A stretch of 64,000 nucleotides of DNA from an uncultured Oscillospiraceae bacterium (GTDB lineage Bacteria > Bacillota > Clostridia > Oscillospirales > Oscillospiraceae), in contig CAJTUE010000001.1 in NCBI GenBank assembly GCA_910579775.1, forward strand, positions 1 through 64,000, written 5' to 3'. Positions 16,554-23,745 of the stretch are shown in pieces; position 1 is the first letter of the stretch; each line of letters begins with the position of its first letter. A model generated the notes under the pieces. It did no database searches, was not told the origin of the DNA, and saw only the letters and a program-made list of their open reading frames with translations. The translations under genes were made by a program, and so were the position numbers.

Positions 16554-17192
16554 TTACCGCCGAAAGAGGCTACGTACGCCGCCGGAGGCCGGACTGCGCT
16601 CCTTGACGGCGAAGGCGCGGCAAAATTGCCGCACGTGCTTGCGGATATCTTCTTCCGCGGTTGCCCGGCGGGAGCTGTCCCGGTCGGCCAGGTCGATCAA
16701 GTGGAGGATGGGCGCCAGATACTCCAGAGCCATGGTGTGGGCGTCCGCCCGCTTGACGGCCTGCCGCTCCATCAGACGGGAGAAAAACCTCTCGTAGAGA
16801 GTCAGGGGACGATCCCACAGCCAGTCTAAACCCTCCGCGACTTGTCCGGCAAAGGCACGAAAGCCCGCGCCGTCCTCCAGCTCTGCCATGACCCAGGGCA
16901 TCGTAGCCAGCTCCAGCCGTTCTGCGCTCAGGGCGCCGGGGCCTCGGACCTCCCGCTCCAGGACGGCCTGGGCGTTCGCGGCGTCCTGCCACAGGGCTTG
17001 ATAGCGCTCCCGGACATAGGGGGCGGTGGCGGCAAACAACGCCTCCTTACCGGCAAAGTGCTTGTAGAGGGAAGGGGCGCGGATGCCCACGGCCTCGGCA
17101 ATGTCGTTCATGCTGACCCTATCGTAGCCCTTGCGGCCAAACAGCTCCAGGGCGGCTTGCAGCGCTTTTTCGCGGGTGGCGGAGCCTGGCAT
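16554..17192 (-). CDS. TetR-family transcriptional repressor
   Basis: 212 residues. The N-terminal 55 residues form the TetR DNA-binding domain (ALQAALELFGRKGYDRVSMN, then IAEAVGIRAPSLYKHFAGKE). The rest is a helical ligand/dimer domain without recognisable specificity. Start: ATG 17192 with AAAGGAGG about 9 bases upstream. Its own perfect promoter carries an inverted repeat at the start of transcription (17274-17291), which points to autorepression. The only divergent neighbour is the DUF1836/DegV gene set, whose promoter starts about 60 bases away and could also be affected. The inducer is unknown. Confidence 0.9.
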   Translation of the reverse strand: MPGSATREKALQAALELFGRKGYDRVSMNDIAEAVGIRAPSLYKHFAGKEALFAATAPYVRERYQALWQDAANAQAVLEREVRGPGALSAERLELATMPWVMAELEDGAGFRAFAGQVAEGLDWLWDRPLTLYERFFSRLMERQAVKRADAHTMALEYLAPILHLIDLADRDSSRRATAEEDIRKHVRQFCRAFAVKERSPASGGVRSLFRR

Positions 17193-17273
17193 ATTCCGTT
17201 CCTCCTTTGGTCGTTTTCGCGGTATCTAAGGGCTATTTGCTGCTAGTGCGTTGGCTATGAGAAAATAGGAAGA

Positions 17274-17291
17274 GGCTATTAGCTGATAGCC
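17274..17291. promoter_or_regulatory. Probable TetR operator (inverted repeat)
   Basis: GGCTAT-N6-ATAGCC is a perfect dyad placed just downstream of the -10 box of the tetR-type promoter, across the expected transcription start. Single GGCTAT half-sites recur at 17231 and 17253, so the regulator may bind several sites. Confidence 0.6.
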
Positions 17292-17293
17292 AC

Positions 17294-17322
17294 ATTATAT
17301 TCCACCCCAAAAGGCCTGTCAA
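17294..17322 (-). promoter_or_regulatory. Consensus promoter of the tetR-type gene
   Basis: On the minus strand TTGACA (17317-17322), a 17-base spacer and TATAAT (17294-17299) match the sigma-A consensus perfectly. The long leader to 17192 contains the operator-like repeat. Confidence 0.8.
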
Positions 17323-17348
17323 GAGGGACGTTTCGACGGAGTTTGTTC

Positions 17349-17377
17349 TTGCAATTCAATATATGCCGTGATATAAT
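17349..17377 (+). promoter_or_regulatory. Promoter of the DUF1836-DegV-prmA gene cluster
   Basis: TTGCAA (17349-17354), 17 bases, then TATAAT (17372-17377). It lies 43 bases before the ATG at 17421. Confidence 0.7.
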
Positions 17378-17420
17378 TAGCCGAATTACTTGCCAGACGA
17401 GAGAAAAGGTCGGTGACGCC

Positions 17421-18005
17421 ATGAAAGAGATACAACGCCTCAAGGAGCATTTGGAGGCCCAGCGGCCCGGCGGCTGGGAGGAGCTGCCCGATCTGTCCCT
17501 CTACATGGACCAGCTCATCTCCTACATGCCCCGGCAGCTGATCCCCACCGAGACGGAGGGTGACCCTCTCACCGCCGCCATGGTGAACAACTACATCAAG
17601 GCGGGGCTGCTGCCCAGGGCGGAGGGGAAGCGCTATGACCGCAGGCATCTGGCCTATCTCACCGCCATCTGTGCGCTGAAGCCGGTGCTGTCTATGAAGG
17701 AGCTGGCCCAGCTGCTGGGCGCGGTGGACGCACAGCATGTGGTGGCCGAGGACTGGTACGGCTTTTTCTTGGGCAAGCTGGACGAGTCTATGGGAACGGT
17801 GGCCGACAGCCTGGACGAAAACGCCAAGGAGTCGGAGCTGCCCGCCCTGGCTCTGCGATTGGCCCTGGACAGCTACGCGAACAAGCTTGCCTGCCAGCGG
17901 GTGCTGACCCTGATGGAAAAGCAAGGGGAAAAAGTCGACCCCGCGCCGTCGCCGGCCGGGGAAAAGAAAAAGAAGAAAAAGGAAGAAAAGAGGTCTGAAG
18001 CATGA
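17421..18005 (+). CDS. DUF1836 domain protein
   Basis: 194 residues from ATG 17421 (AAAGG ribosome site). The DUF1836 domain spans about 25-150: LYMDQLISYMPRQL, then a short winged-helix-like part (TAAMVNNYIKAGLLPRAEGK-type segment) resembling MerR/XRE DNA-binding helices, then LAYLTAICALKPVLSMKELA. The function of DUF1836 is not established; a DNA-binding role is suggested by the helix pattern. The C-terminal tail is strongly basic (about 12 K/R/E residues after residue 178), encoded by an A-rich tract. It overlaps degV by 4 bases (ATGA), so the two are translationally coupled. Confidence 0.75.
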   Translation: MKEIQRLKEHLEAQRPGGWEELPDLSLYMDQLISYMPRQLIPTETEGDPLTAAMVNNYIKAGLLPRAEGKRYDRRHLAYLTAICALKPVLSMKELAQLLGAVDAQHVVAEDWYGFFLGKLDESMGTVADSLDENAKESELPALALRLALDSYANKLACQRVLTLMEKQGEKVDPAPSPAGEKKKKKKEEKRSEA

Positions 18006-18874
18006 GCGAATATGTGATCCTGACGGATTCCTCCGCCGACCTGGACGACGCCCTGGTCAAGGCGCTGGGGGTGGAGGTCGTCCCCCTGAAATTTATTATC
18101 AACGGCGAGACCTATTCCAACTACCCGGACAACCGGGAGATGGAGCCGGTGGCCTTCTATGACCGCCTCCGGGCGCAGGAGGTGGCTACCACTGCCGCCA
18201 TCAATTTGGCCGACGCCAAGGAGGGGATAGAGCCGTTTTTGCGGGAGGGTAAGGACGTACTGGTGCTGGCGTTTTCCTCCGGCTTGTCCGCCACCTGCCA
18301 GGCCTTTAAGCTGGCGGCGGAGGAACTGCGGGAGGAGTACCCGGAGCGCAAGCTCTTTGTGGTGGACACCCTGGCCGCGTCCATGGGGCAGGGGCTGCTG
18401 GTCTACCACACCGCCATGAAGCAGAAGGCGGGGGCCACCATTGAGGAGGCACGGGATTTTGCCGAGGACAACAAGCTCCATCTGGACCACTGGTTTACCG
18501 TGGATGACCTTATGTACCTTAAGCGGGGTGGACGGGTGTCCGCCGCCACAGCCGTGCTGGGCACTATGCTCTCCATCAAGCCCGTACTTCACGTGGACGA
18601 CGAGGGCCACCTGATCAATGTCTCCAAGGCCCGGGGACGCAAGGCCTCTTTAGCCGCCCTGGCGGAGAAGGTGGGGGAGATGGCCATCGACCCCGCCAAC
18701 CAGACCATGTTTATCAGCCACAGCGACTGCCTGGAGGATGCAAAGTATGTGGCCGAGCTCATCCGGGAAAAGTATGGCACCACCGATTTTCGCTTCAACT
18801 ATATCGGCCCCGTTATCGGCGCCCACACCGGGCCCGGTTGTGTGGCGCTGTTCTTCCTGGGCGAGCACCGCTGA
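18002..18874 (+). CDS. DegV family fatty-acid-binding protein
   Basis: 290 residues. The opening YVILTDSSADL, the second-strand region VEVVPLKFIINGETY, and the SSGLSAT, VVDTLAASMGQGLL and LKRGGRVS motifs are diagnostic of DegV. The family binds a single fatty acid between two alpha/beta domains; relatives (FakB) present it to the kinase FakA for phosphorylation. No fakA-like gene (DAK2 domain) is in the window, so the partner would be elsewhere. It starts inside the end of the DUF1836 gene (ATGA) and its TGA overlaps the ATG of prmA (TGATG). Length is normal for the family. Confidence 0.92.
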   Translation: MSEYVILTDSSADLDDALVKALGVEVVPLKFIINGETYSNYPDNREMEPVAFYDRLRAQEVATTAAINLADAKEGIEPFLREGKDVLVLAFSSGLSATCQAFKLAAEELREEYPERKLFVVDTLAASMGQGLLVYHTAMKQKAGATIEEARDFAEDNKLHLDHWFTVDDLMYLKRGGRVSAATAVLGTMLSIKPVLHVDDEGHLINVSKARGRKASLAALAEKVGEMAIDPANQTMFISHSDCLEDAKYVAELIREKYGTTDFRFNYIGPVIGAHTGPGCVALFFLGEHR

Positions 18875-19818
18875 TGACCTGGCTGGAATATCGCGTTACC
18901 ACCGCGCCGGAAAAACTGGATGCTCTGGCGGCCCGGCTTACTGCCAACGGGGCGGAGGGGCTGGTCATTGAGGATGAGGGAGATTTTCGCCGCTTTTTGG
19001 AAGAGAACCGCCAATACTGGGACTACGTGGACGAGGCGCTGGAGAAGCGGATGTCCGGCGTGGCCCAGGTGAAGTTCTACGTCCCCGCTACCGACGCCGG
19101 AAGGGCGGAGGCGGAGGGGTATCTGGCGGGAGTGACCGACGTTGATATCGCCGTTGAACCCTTGGAGGAAGAGGACTGGGCCAACGGGTGGAAGAAATAC
19201 TATCAGCCGCTGGCCATTGGCCAGCGGCTCTATGTGGTGCCTGAATGGCTCCCCCGGGAGGCCCCGGAGGGGCGGGTGAGTCTTGTTTTGGATCCCGGCC
19301 TCACCTTTGGTACCGGCGCCCACCCCACTACCCAGCTCTGCCTGGAGGGGGTGGAACGGTGCGCCCGGCCCGGCCAGCGGGTGTTGGACTTGGGCTGTGG
19401 CAGCGGGATCTTGTCCATTGCCGCCCTCAGGCTGGGGGCGGACTATGCCTTGGGGGTGGACATCGATCCCAAGGCTCCTGACGTGGCCCGGGAAAACGCG
19501 GAGCTAAATGATATTTGCCGGGAGAGCTATCGGCTATTAGCCGGAGATGTGCTGGGGGACAAGTCCTTGCAAACGGAGCTGGCAGGGGAGCGCTGGGACC
19601 TGATCCTGGCCAACATCGTGGCCGACGTGATCATTCCCCTGTCCGCTGTGGTGGGGCCGTGGCTGGCCCCCGGGGGAACATTCCTCTGCGCGGGGATCAT
19701 CGACACCAGGGCGGCCGAAGTCCGCGCCGAGCTGGAACAAAACGGCTTTGTGATCGAGGAGGCCCCCGCGCGCAAAGGCTGGTGCGCCTATCAGTGCCGT
19801 TGGGAGGGGAAGGCATGA
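18874..19818 (+). CDS. prmA: Ribosomal protein L11 methyltransferase
   Basis: 314 residues from ATG 18874, which overlaps the degV stop. The N-terminal L11-recognition domain (about 1-95) is followed by a linker motif EEEDWANGWKKYYQP and a class I SAM-dependent methyltransferase: LDPGLTFGTGAHPTTQLCL, motif I VLDLGCGSGILSIAA, acidic end of strand two GVDIDPKA, and the catalytic-region motif LILANIVADVI. PrmA trimethylates lysines and the N-terminus of L11 in the ribosomal stalk. In many Firmicutes it is near dnaJ/rsmE, but here it sits between degV and a phosphoesterase gene, with a 4-base overlap at each side. Confidence 0.95.
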   Translation: MTWLEYRVTTAPEKLDALAARLTANGAEGLVIEDEGDFRRFLEENRQYWDYVDEALEKRMSGVAQVKFYVPATDAGRAEAEGYLAGVTDVDIAVEPLEEEDWANGWKKYYQPLAIGQRLYVVPEWLPREAPEGRVSLVLDPGLTFGTGAHPTTQLCLEGVERCARPGQRVLDLGCGSGILSIAALRLGADYALGVDIDPKAPDVARENAELNDICRESYRLLAGDVLGDKSLQTELAGERWDLILANIVADVIIPLSAVVGPWLAPGGTFLCAGIIDTRAAEVRAELEQNGFVIEEAPARKGWCAYQCRWEGKA

Positions 19819-20924
19819 GCCGGAAGACCGCCAAGGTGGCGCCCCTGGTGCTGGAGCCGGGGCGCAGGACCTTTTGCGTCAGCGATGTTCACGGCAACCT
19901 GCCCCTGCTGAAGGGGCTTTTGGAGAAGCTCGGCTTTTCGGAAGCGGACACCCTCATCGTGATGGGGGATATTGTGGAGCGCAACACCGGCAGTCTGGCC
20001 ACCCTGCGCTATCTGATGGAGCTGAGCCGGGGGTATGACCTGCGGTTTATTCTGGGCAACTGCGACAACCTGGTCCTGGACTTTGTGGACGAGGGCGGCG
20101 AGCTGCTGGACAGCTTTTTTGAGCGGTGGATCGGCAACCTGGGAGACAGGAGCGTCCTGGTCCAGATGGCCCGGGAGGCAGGGGCCTCCATCGAGAGCCG
20201 GGCGGACTACCCGCTGGCCCGGAGGACCTTCCGGGAGCGGTTTTCCGCCGAGCTTGATTTTATGCGGGCCATGCCCCATATTCTCCTGAACGACGACTAT
20301 CTGCTTGTCCACGGCGGGGTGTCCCGGGAGGACGGCCTGGAAAGCCTGATCGCCTTTGACTGCATGAAAAATGACCACTTTTGGGAGCAGGGGCATGTAT
20401 TTCAACGCTGGGTCATCGCCGGACACACCCCTGTGACCCTCTACCGGGGAGACATTCCCGATGCGGATCCCATCATCGACGAGGCAAGCCATATCATCAG
20501 CATCGACGGAGGCTGTACCCTGAAGGTGGACGGCCAGCTAAACGCCCTGCTGTTGCCCGCAAGGCCCACGTGCGCTGCGGAATTTTCCTTCGTCTCCTTT
20601 GACGGCTTTCCTAAGGTCACCGCCCTGGAGTGGCAGGAGGGCTCGGAGTGTTCGGTGAACATCCGTTGGGGGAGAAGCGCCCTGGAGCTCCTGGAGGGTG
20701 GGGAGGAGTTTTCTCGTTGCCGCCATGTGGAGACGGGGCGGGAGTTGGACATCCTGAACAGCTATTTGCGCTTTCGCCCCGAGGGAGTGACCTGCGAGGA
20801 CTCCACCGACTACCGTCTTCCGGTGGAGCCAGGGGACACGCTGGGCGTGGTGCGGACCACAGGGCGGGGCATCCTGTGCAAAAAGGGCGGGGTGACCGGG
20901 TGGTACTACGGAGCCTATCAATGA
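19815..20924 (+). CDS. Calcineurin-like metallophosphoesterase (PPP/ApaH-like)
   Basis: 369 residues; the ATG at 19815 overlaps the prmA stop (ATGA). The metal-binding blocks appear in order: DVHGN (about 24), GDIVERN (about 50), GNCD (about 79; usually GNHE in PPP phosphatases), LLVHGG (about 161) and VIAGHTP (about 197). These place it with PPP-type Ser/Thr phosphatases or diadenosine tetraphosphatases. The missing His in the GNHE block suggests a distinct subgroup, as in some Firmicutes proteins. The C-terminal about 130 residues form an extra beta-rich domain of unknown role. Substrate cannot be predicted. A strong terminator follows, closing the gene set. Confidence 0.82.
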   Translation: MSRKTAKVAPLVLEPGRRTFCVSDVHGNLPLLKGLLEKLGFSEADTLIVMGDIVERNTGSLATLRYLMELSRGYDLRFILGNCDNLVLDFVDEGGELLDSFFERWIGNLGDRSVLVQMAREAGASIESRADYPLARRTFRERFSAELDFMRAMPHILLNDDYLLVHGGVSREDGLESLIAFDCMKNDHFWEQGHVFQRWVIAGHTPVTLYRGDIPDADPIIDEASHIISIDGGCTLKVDGQLNALLLPARPTCAAEFSFVSFDGFPKVTALEWQEGSECSVNIRWGRSALELLEGGEEFSRCRHVETGRELDILNSYLRFRPEGVTCEDSTDYRLPVEPGDTLGVVRTTGRGILCKKGGVTGWYYGAYQ

Positions 20925-20944
20925 AAAAGTCGACACAAGGCACA

Positions 20945-20986
20945 ACGGGAATTTTGCCCCAGGGCAAAATTCCCGTTCTTTTTTGG
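20945..20986 (+). terminator. Rho-independent terminator
   Basis: Arms ACGGGAATTTTGCCC and GGGCAAAATTCCCGT around a 3-base loop form a perfect 15-pair stem, followed by TTCTTTTTT. It ends the DUF1836-phosphoesterase transcript. Confidence 0.93.
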
Positions 20987-21031
20987 ACAAGACTATGGTA
21001 GACTGCCCTTCCGAAAGGAAGGTGACGGTAG

Positions 21032-23641
21032 GTGACCGGTTATTGTGAGACCGCCCAAGAGGTGCTGGAGGACCTGGGGTGCGACCCCCGCCGGGGGTTG
21101 GACGGCGCCGAAGCGGCCCGCCGCCTGGAGCGGCATGGCCCCAATAGCTTAGACGCCGGGAAGCGGCCCTCGCTTCTGCGGCGGGTTTTTGGGCAGCTGA
21201 AGGACCCCATGATCCTGGTGCTGTTGGCAGCGGCCGGTCTTTCGTGGTGGGCCGGGGGCGGCAGGGACTGGCTGGACAGCGGGATCATTTTGCTCATTGT
21301 AGTGGTAAACGCCGTGCTGTCCATCACCCAGGAGGACCACGCCCAAAAGGCGCTGGACGCCCTGCGGGACATGGCCGCGCCCACAGCGCTGGTCCGCCGG
21401 GACGGGGCGCTGTGCCGGGTGGAGGCCAGGGATCTGGTCCCCGGCGACCTGGTGTACATAGAGGGGGGCGACCAGACCCCGGCGGACGGGCGGCTGCTGT
21501 CCGCCTCCGGCCTGCGGATGGACGAGAGTGCCATGACCGGGGAGAGCGTGCCCGTGGACAAGAACCCGGGAGAGGGATTGGGAGCCAATACCCCCCTGGC
21601 CGAGCGGTCCAACATGGTCCTTTCCGGGACACTGGCGGTGGCGGGGCGGGGGTCCATGGTGGTCACCGCCACGGGAATGGACACCGAGATGGGACGTATT
21701 GCGGGGATGCTGGGCGCCAGGGAAGCCCGCACTACCCCGCTTCAACGAAAGATGGGGGAAATCTCCAAGACCCTGTCCTTTCTGTGCCTTTGCGTGTGCG
21801 CGCTGATGTTTGGGGTGGGGCTGCTGCAGGGGAAAGACCTGCTGGGAATGTTTTTGACGGCGGTCTCCCTGGCGGTGGCGGCTATCCCCGAGGGTCTGCC
21901 CGCCATTGTCACCATCGTGCTGGCTCTGGGGGTCCAGCGGCTGGCCAAGGAGGGGGCCATCGTCACCAAGCTCCCAGCGGTGGAGACCCTGGGCTGTGCC
22001 GGGGTGATCTGCTCGGACAAGACGGGGACCCTCACCCAAAACCGGATGGAGGTCAAGGAGCTTTGGAGTCTGGCAAAGGTGGGGGAGACCGCAGCCCTCA
22101 CCGCATTTGCCCTGTGCAGTGACGCGGCGGTGGCCGCCGACGGAACGGTGCTGGGGGAGCCCACCGAGGCCGCTCTGCTGGAGGCCGCCCGTCGGGCTGG
22201 GCTGAGCCCCGAGGCTCTGCGGGCCAAGCACCCCCGCCTGGGGGACATCCCCTTTGACTCCGCCCGCAAGCGCATGTCCACCTTTCATCCCGGAGAAAAC
22301 GGCGGGGTGGAGGTGATGGTAAAGGGCGCACCTGACCTGCTGCTGGACCGGTGCGACCGGATCATGACCGCGGCGGGGCCGGTGCCCCTAACGCCGTCTC
22401 TGCGCCGGGAGGTGGAGCGGGCCAACGCCCGGATGGGCAGGGAGGCTCTGCGGGTGCTGGCGGCGGCCAGGGGAGAGCTGTCCGCCCTGCCCAAGCAGCC
22501 GGACCCCCGGCGGGTCGAGCGGGGGCTGATCTTTCTTGGCCTGGCCGGCCTGATGGACCCGCCGCGGCCAGAGGCGGCCAAGGCGGTGGAACGGTGCCGC
22601 CGGGCGGGGATCCGGGTGGTGATGATCACCGGAGACCACCGGGCAACCGCTGTGGCGGTGGCCCGGGAGCTGGGCATTCTGGAGGAGGGCGGCGGCGCGG
22701 TCACCGGAGCGGACCTGGACTTCATGTCCCAGGGTCAGCTGGAGGAAGAGGTGGAGCGCATTACGGTCTTTGCCCGGGTCACGCCGGAGCATAAAATGCG
22801 CATTGTCCAAGCCCTCCAGGCCCACGGTCATGTGGTGGCTATGACGGGGGACGGAGTCAACGACGCCCCGGCCCTCAGCGAGGCGGACATCGGCTGCGCC
22901 ATGGGCAGGACGGGGACCCAGGTAGCCAGATCCGCCTCTCACCTCATCTTGACCGACGACAACTTTGCCACCATCGTCTCTGCCGTGGCCGAGGGGCGGG
23001 GGATTTACGCCAACATCAAAAAGGCCATCCACTATCTGCTCTCGTGCAATATTGGGGAGATCCTGACCCTCTTTGCGGCCACACTGTTGGACTTTGCCCG
23101 CATGCCCCTGGTCCCCGTGCAGCTCCTTTGGCTCAACCTGGTCACCGACTCCCTACCCGCACTGGCGTTGGGAGTGGAGCCGGTGGAAAAGGGGATGATG
23201 GAGGAGCCACCCCGGGGCGGCCGGGAAAAGCTCTTTGACGGGAAATTTACGCTTCGCCTTTTGTGGCAGGGGCTGATGGTGGGGGGCTTGACTCTGGCGG
23301 CGTACTTTTTGGGCCTGTTTCGCTTTGGCGACCCGAATGCCGCCAACACCATGGCCTTTGCCACCCTCACCATGACCCAGCTCTTCCACGCCTTCAACGT
23401 CCGCAGTGAGACGGAGTCCCTGTTTTCTCTGGGACTGTTCAGCAACAAGGCTATGAACAAGGCATTTGTGGTGGGAATGGGGATGCAGCTGGCGGTGCTC
23501 CTTCTGCCTCCGCTCCAGGCGGTGTTTTCCACCGTGTCTATGACCTCTTTGCAGTGGATGACGGTGCTGGCCCTGGCGCTGACGCCGGTAGCGGTGTGCG
23601 AAATCACCAAGACCCTTGGGCGAGGGGTAAGAAAATCTTGA
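21032..23641 (+). CDS. P-type cation-transporting ATPase, Ca2+ (PII) type
   Basis: 869 residues from GTG 21032 (AAGGAAGG about 14 bases upstream; no ATG nearby). All P-type landmarks are present: actuator TGES (MTGESVPVDK, about 170), M4 PEGLPAIVT (about 288), phosphorylation site DKTGTLTQNR (about 330), nucleotide-domain KGAPD (about 431), and hinge TGDGVNDAPAL (about 608). M5-M6 carries the N and NLVTD residues that line the calcium site in SERCA/PMCA pumps. The short N-terminal cation_ATPase_N domain precedes M1. It probably exports Ca2+ using ATP; Mn2+ transport cannot be excluded. It stands alone between a terminator and the ppdK promoter. Confidence 0.92.
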   Translation: MTGYCETAQEVLEDLGCDPRRGLDGAEAARRLERHGPNSLDAGKRPSLLRRVFGQLKDPMILVLLAAAGLSWWAGGGRDWLDSGIILLIVVVNAVLSITQEDHAQKALDALRDMAAPTALVRRDGALCRVEARDLVPGDLVYIEGGDQTPADGRLLSASGLRMDESAMTGESVPVDKNPGEGLGANTPLAERSNMVLSGTLAVAGRGSMVVTATGMDTEMGRIAGMLGAREARTTPLQRKMGEISKTLSFLCLCVCALMFGVGLLQGKDLLGMFLTAVSLAVAAIPEGLPAIVTIVLALGVQRLAKEGAIVTKLPAVETLGCAGVICSDKTGTLTQNRMEVKELWSLAKVGETAALTAFALCSDAAVAADGTVLGEPTEAALLEAARRAGLSPEALRAKHPRLGDIPFDSARKRMSTFHPGENGGVEVMVKGAPDLLLDRCDRIMTAAGPVPLTPSLRREVERANARMGREALRVLAAARGELSALPKQPDPRRVERGLIFLGLAGLMDPPRPEAAKAVERCRRAGIRVVMITGDHRATAVAVARELGILEEGGGAVTGADLDFMSQGQLEEEVERITVFARVTPEHKMRIVQALQAHGHVVAMTGDGVNDAPALSEADIGCAMGRTGTQVARSASHLILTDDNFATIVSAVAEGRGIYANIKKAIHYLLSCNIGEILTLFAATLLDFARMPLVPVQLLWLNLVTDSLPALALGVEPVEKGMMEEPPRGGREKLFDGKFTLRLLWQGLMVGGLTLAAYFLGLFRFGDPNAANTMAFATLTMTQLFHAFNVRSETESLFSLGLFSNKAMNKAFVVGMGMQLAVLLLPPLQAVFSTVSMTSLQWMTVLALALTPVAVCEITKTLGRGVRKS

Positions 23642-23660
23642 AGAAATTGCTGAAACGCCC

Positions 23661-23689
23661 TTGTCATTTCCTTGGGAGGATGGTAGAAT
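23661..23689 (+). promoter_or_regulatory. Promoter of ppdK
   Basis: TTGTCA (23661-23666), a 17-base spacer and TAGAAT (23684-23689) precede the ppdK ATG by 56 bases. Confidence 0.6.
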
Positions 23690-23745
23690 AAGCCTATTAC
23701 AGCAATCCCCGGCAAATTTATCTATTGAGAGGAAGGATGAAGCAC

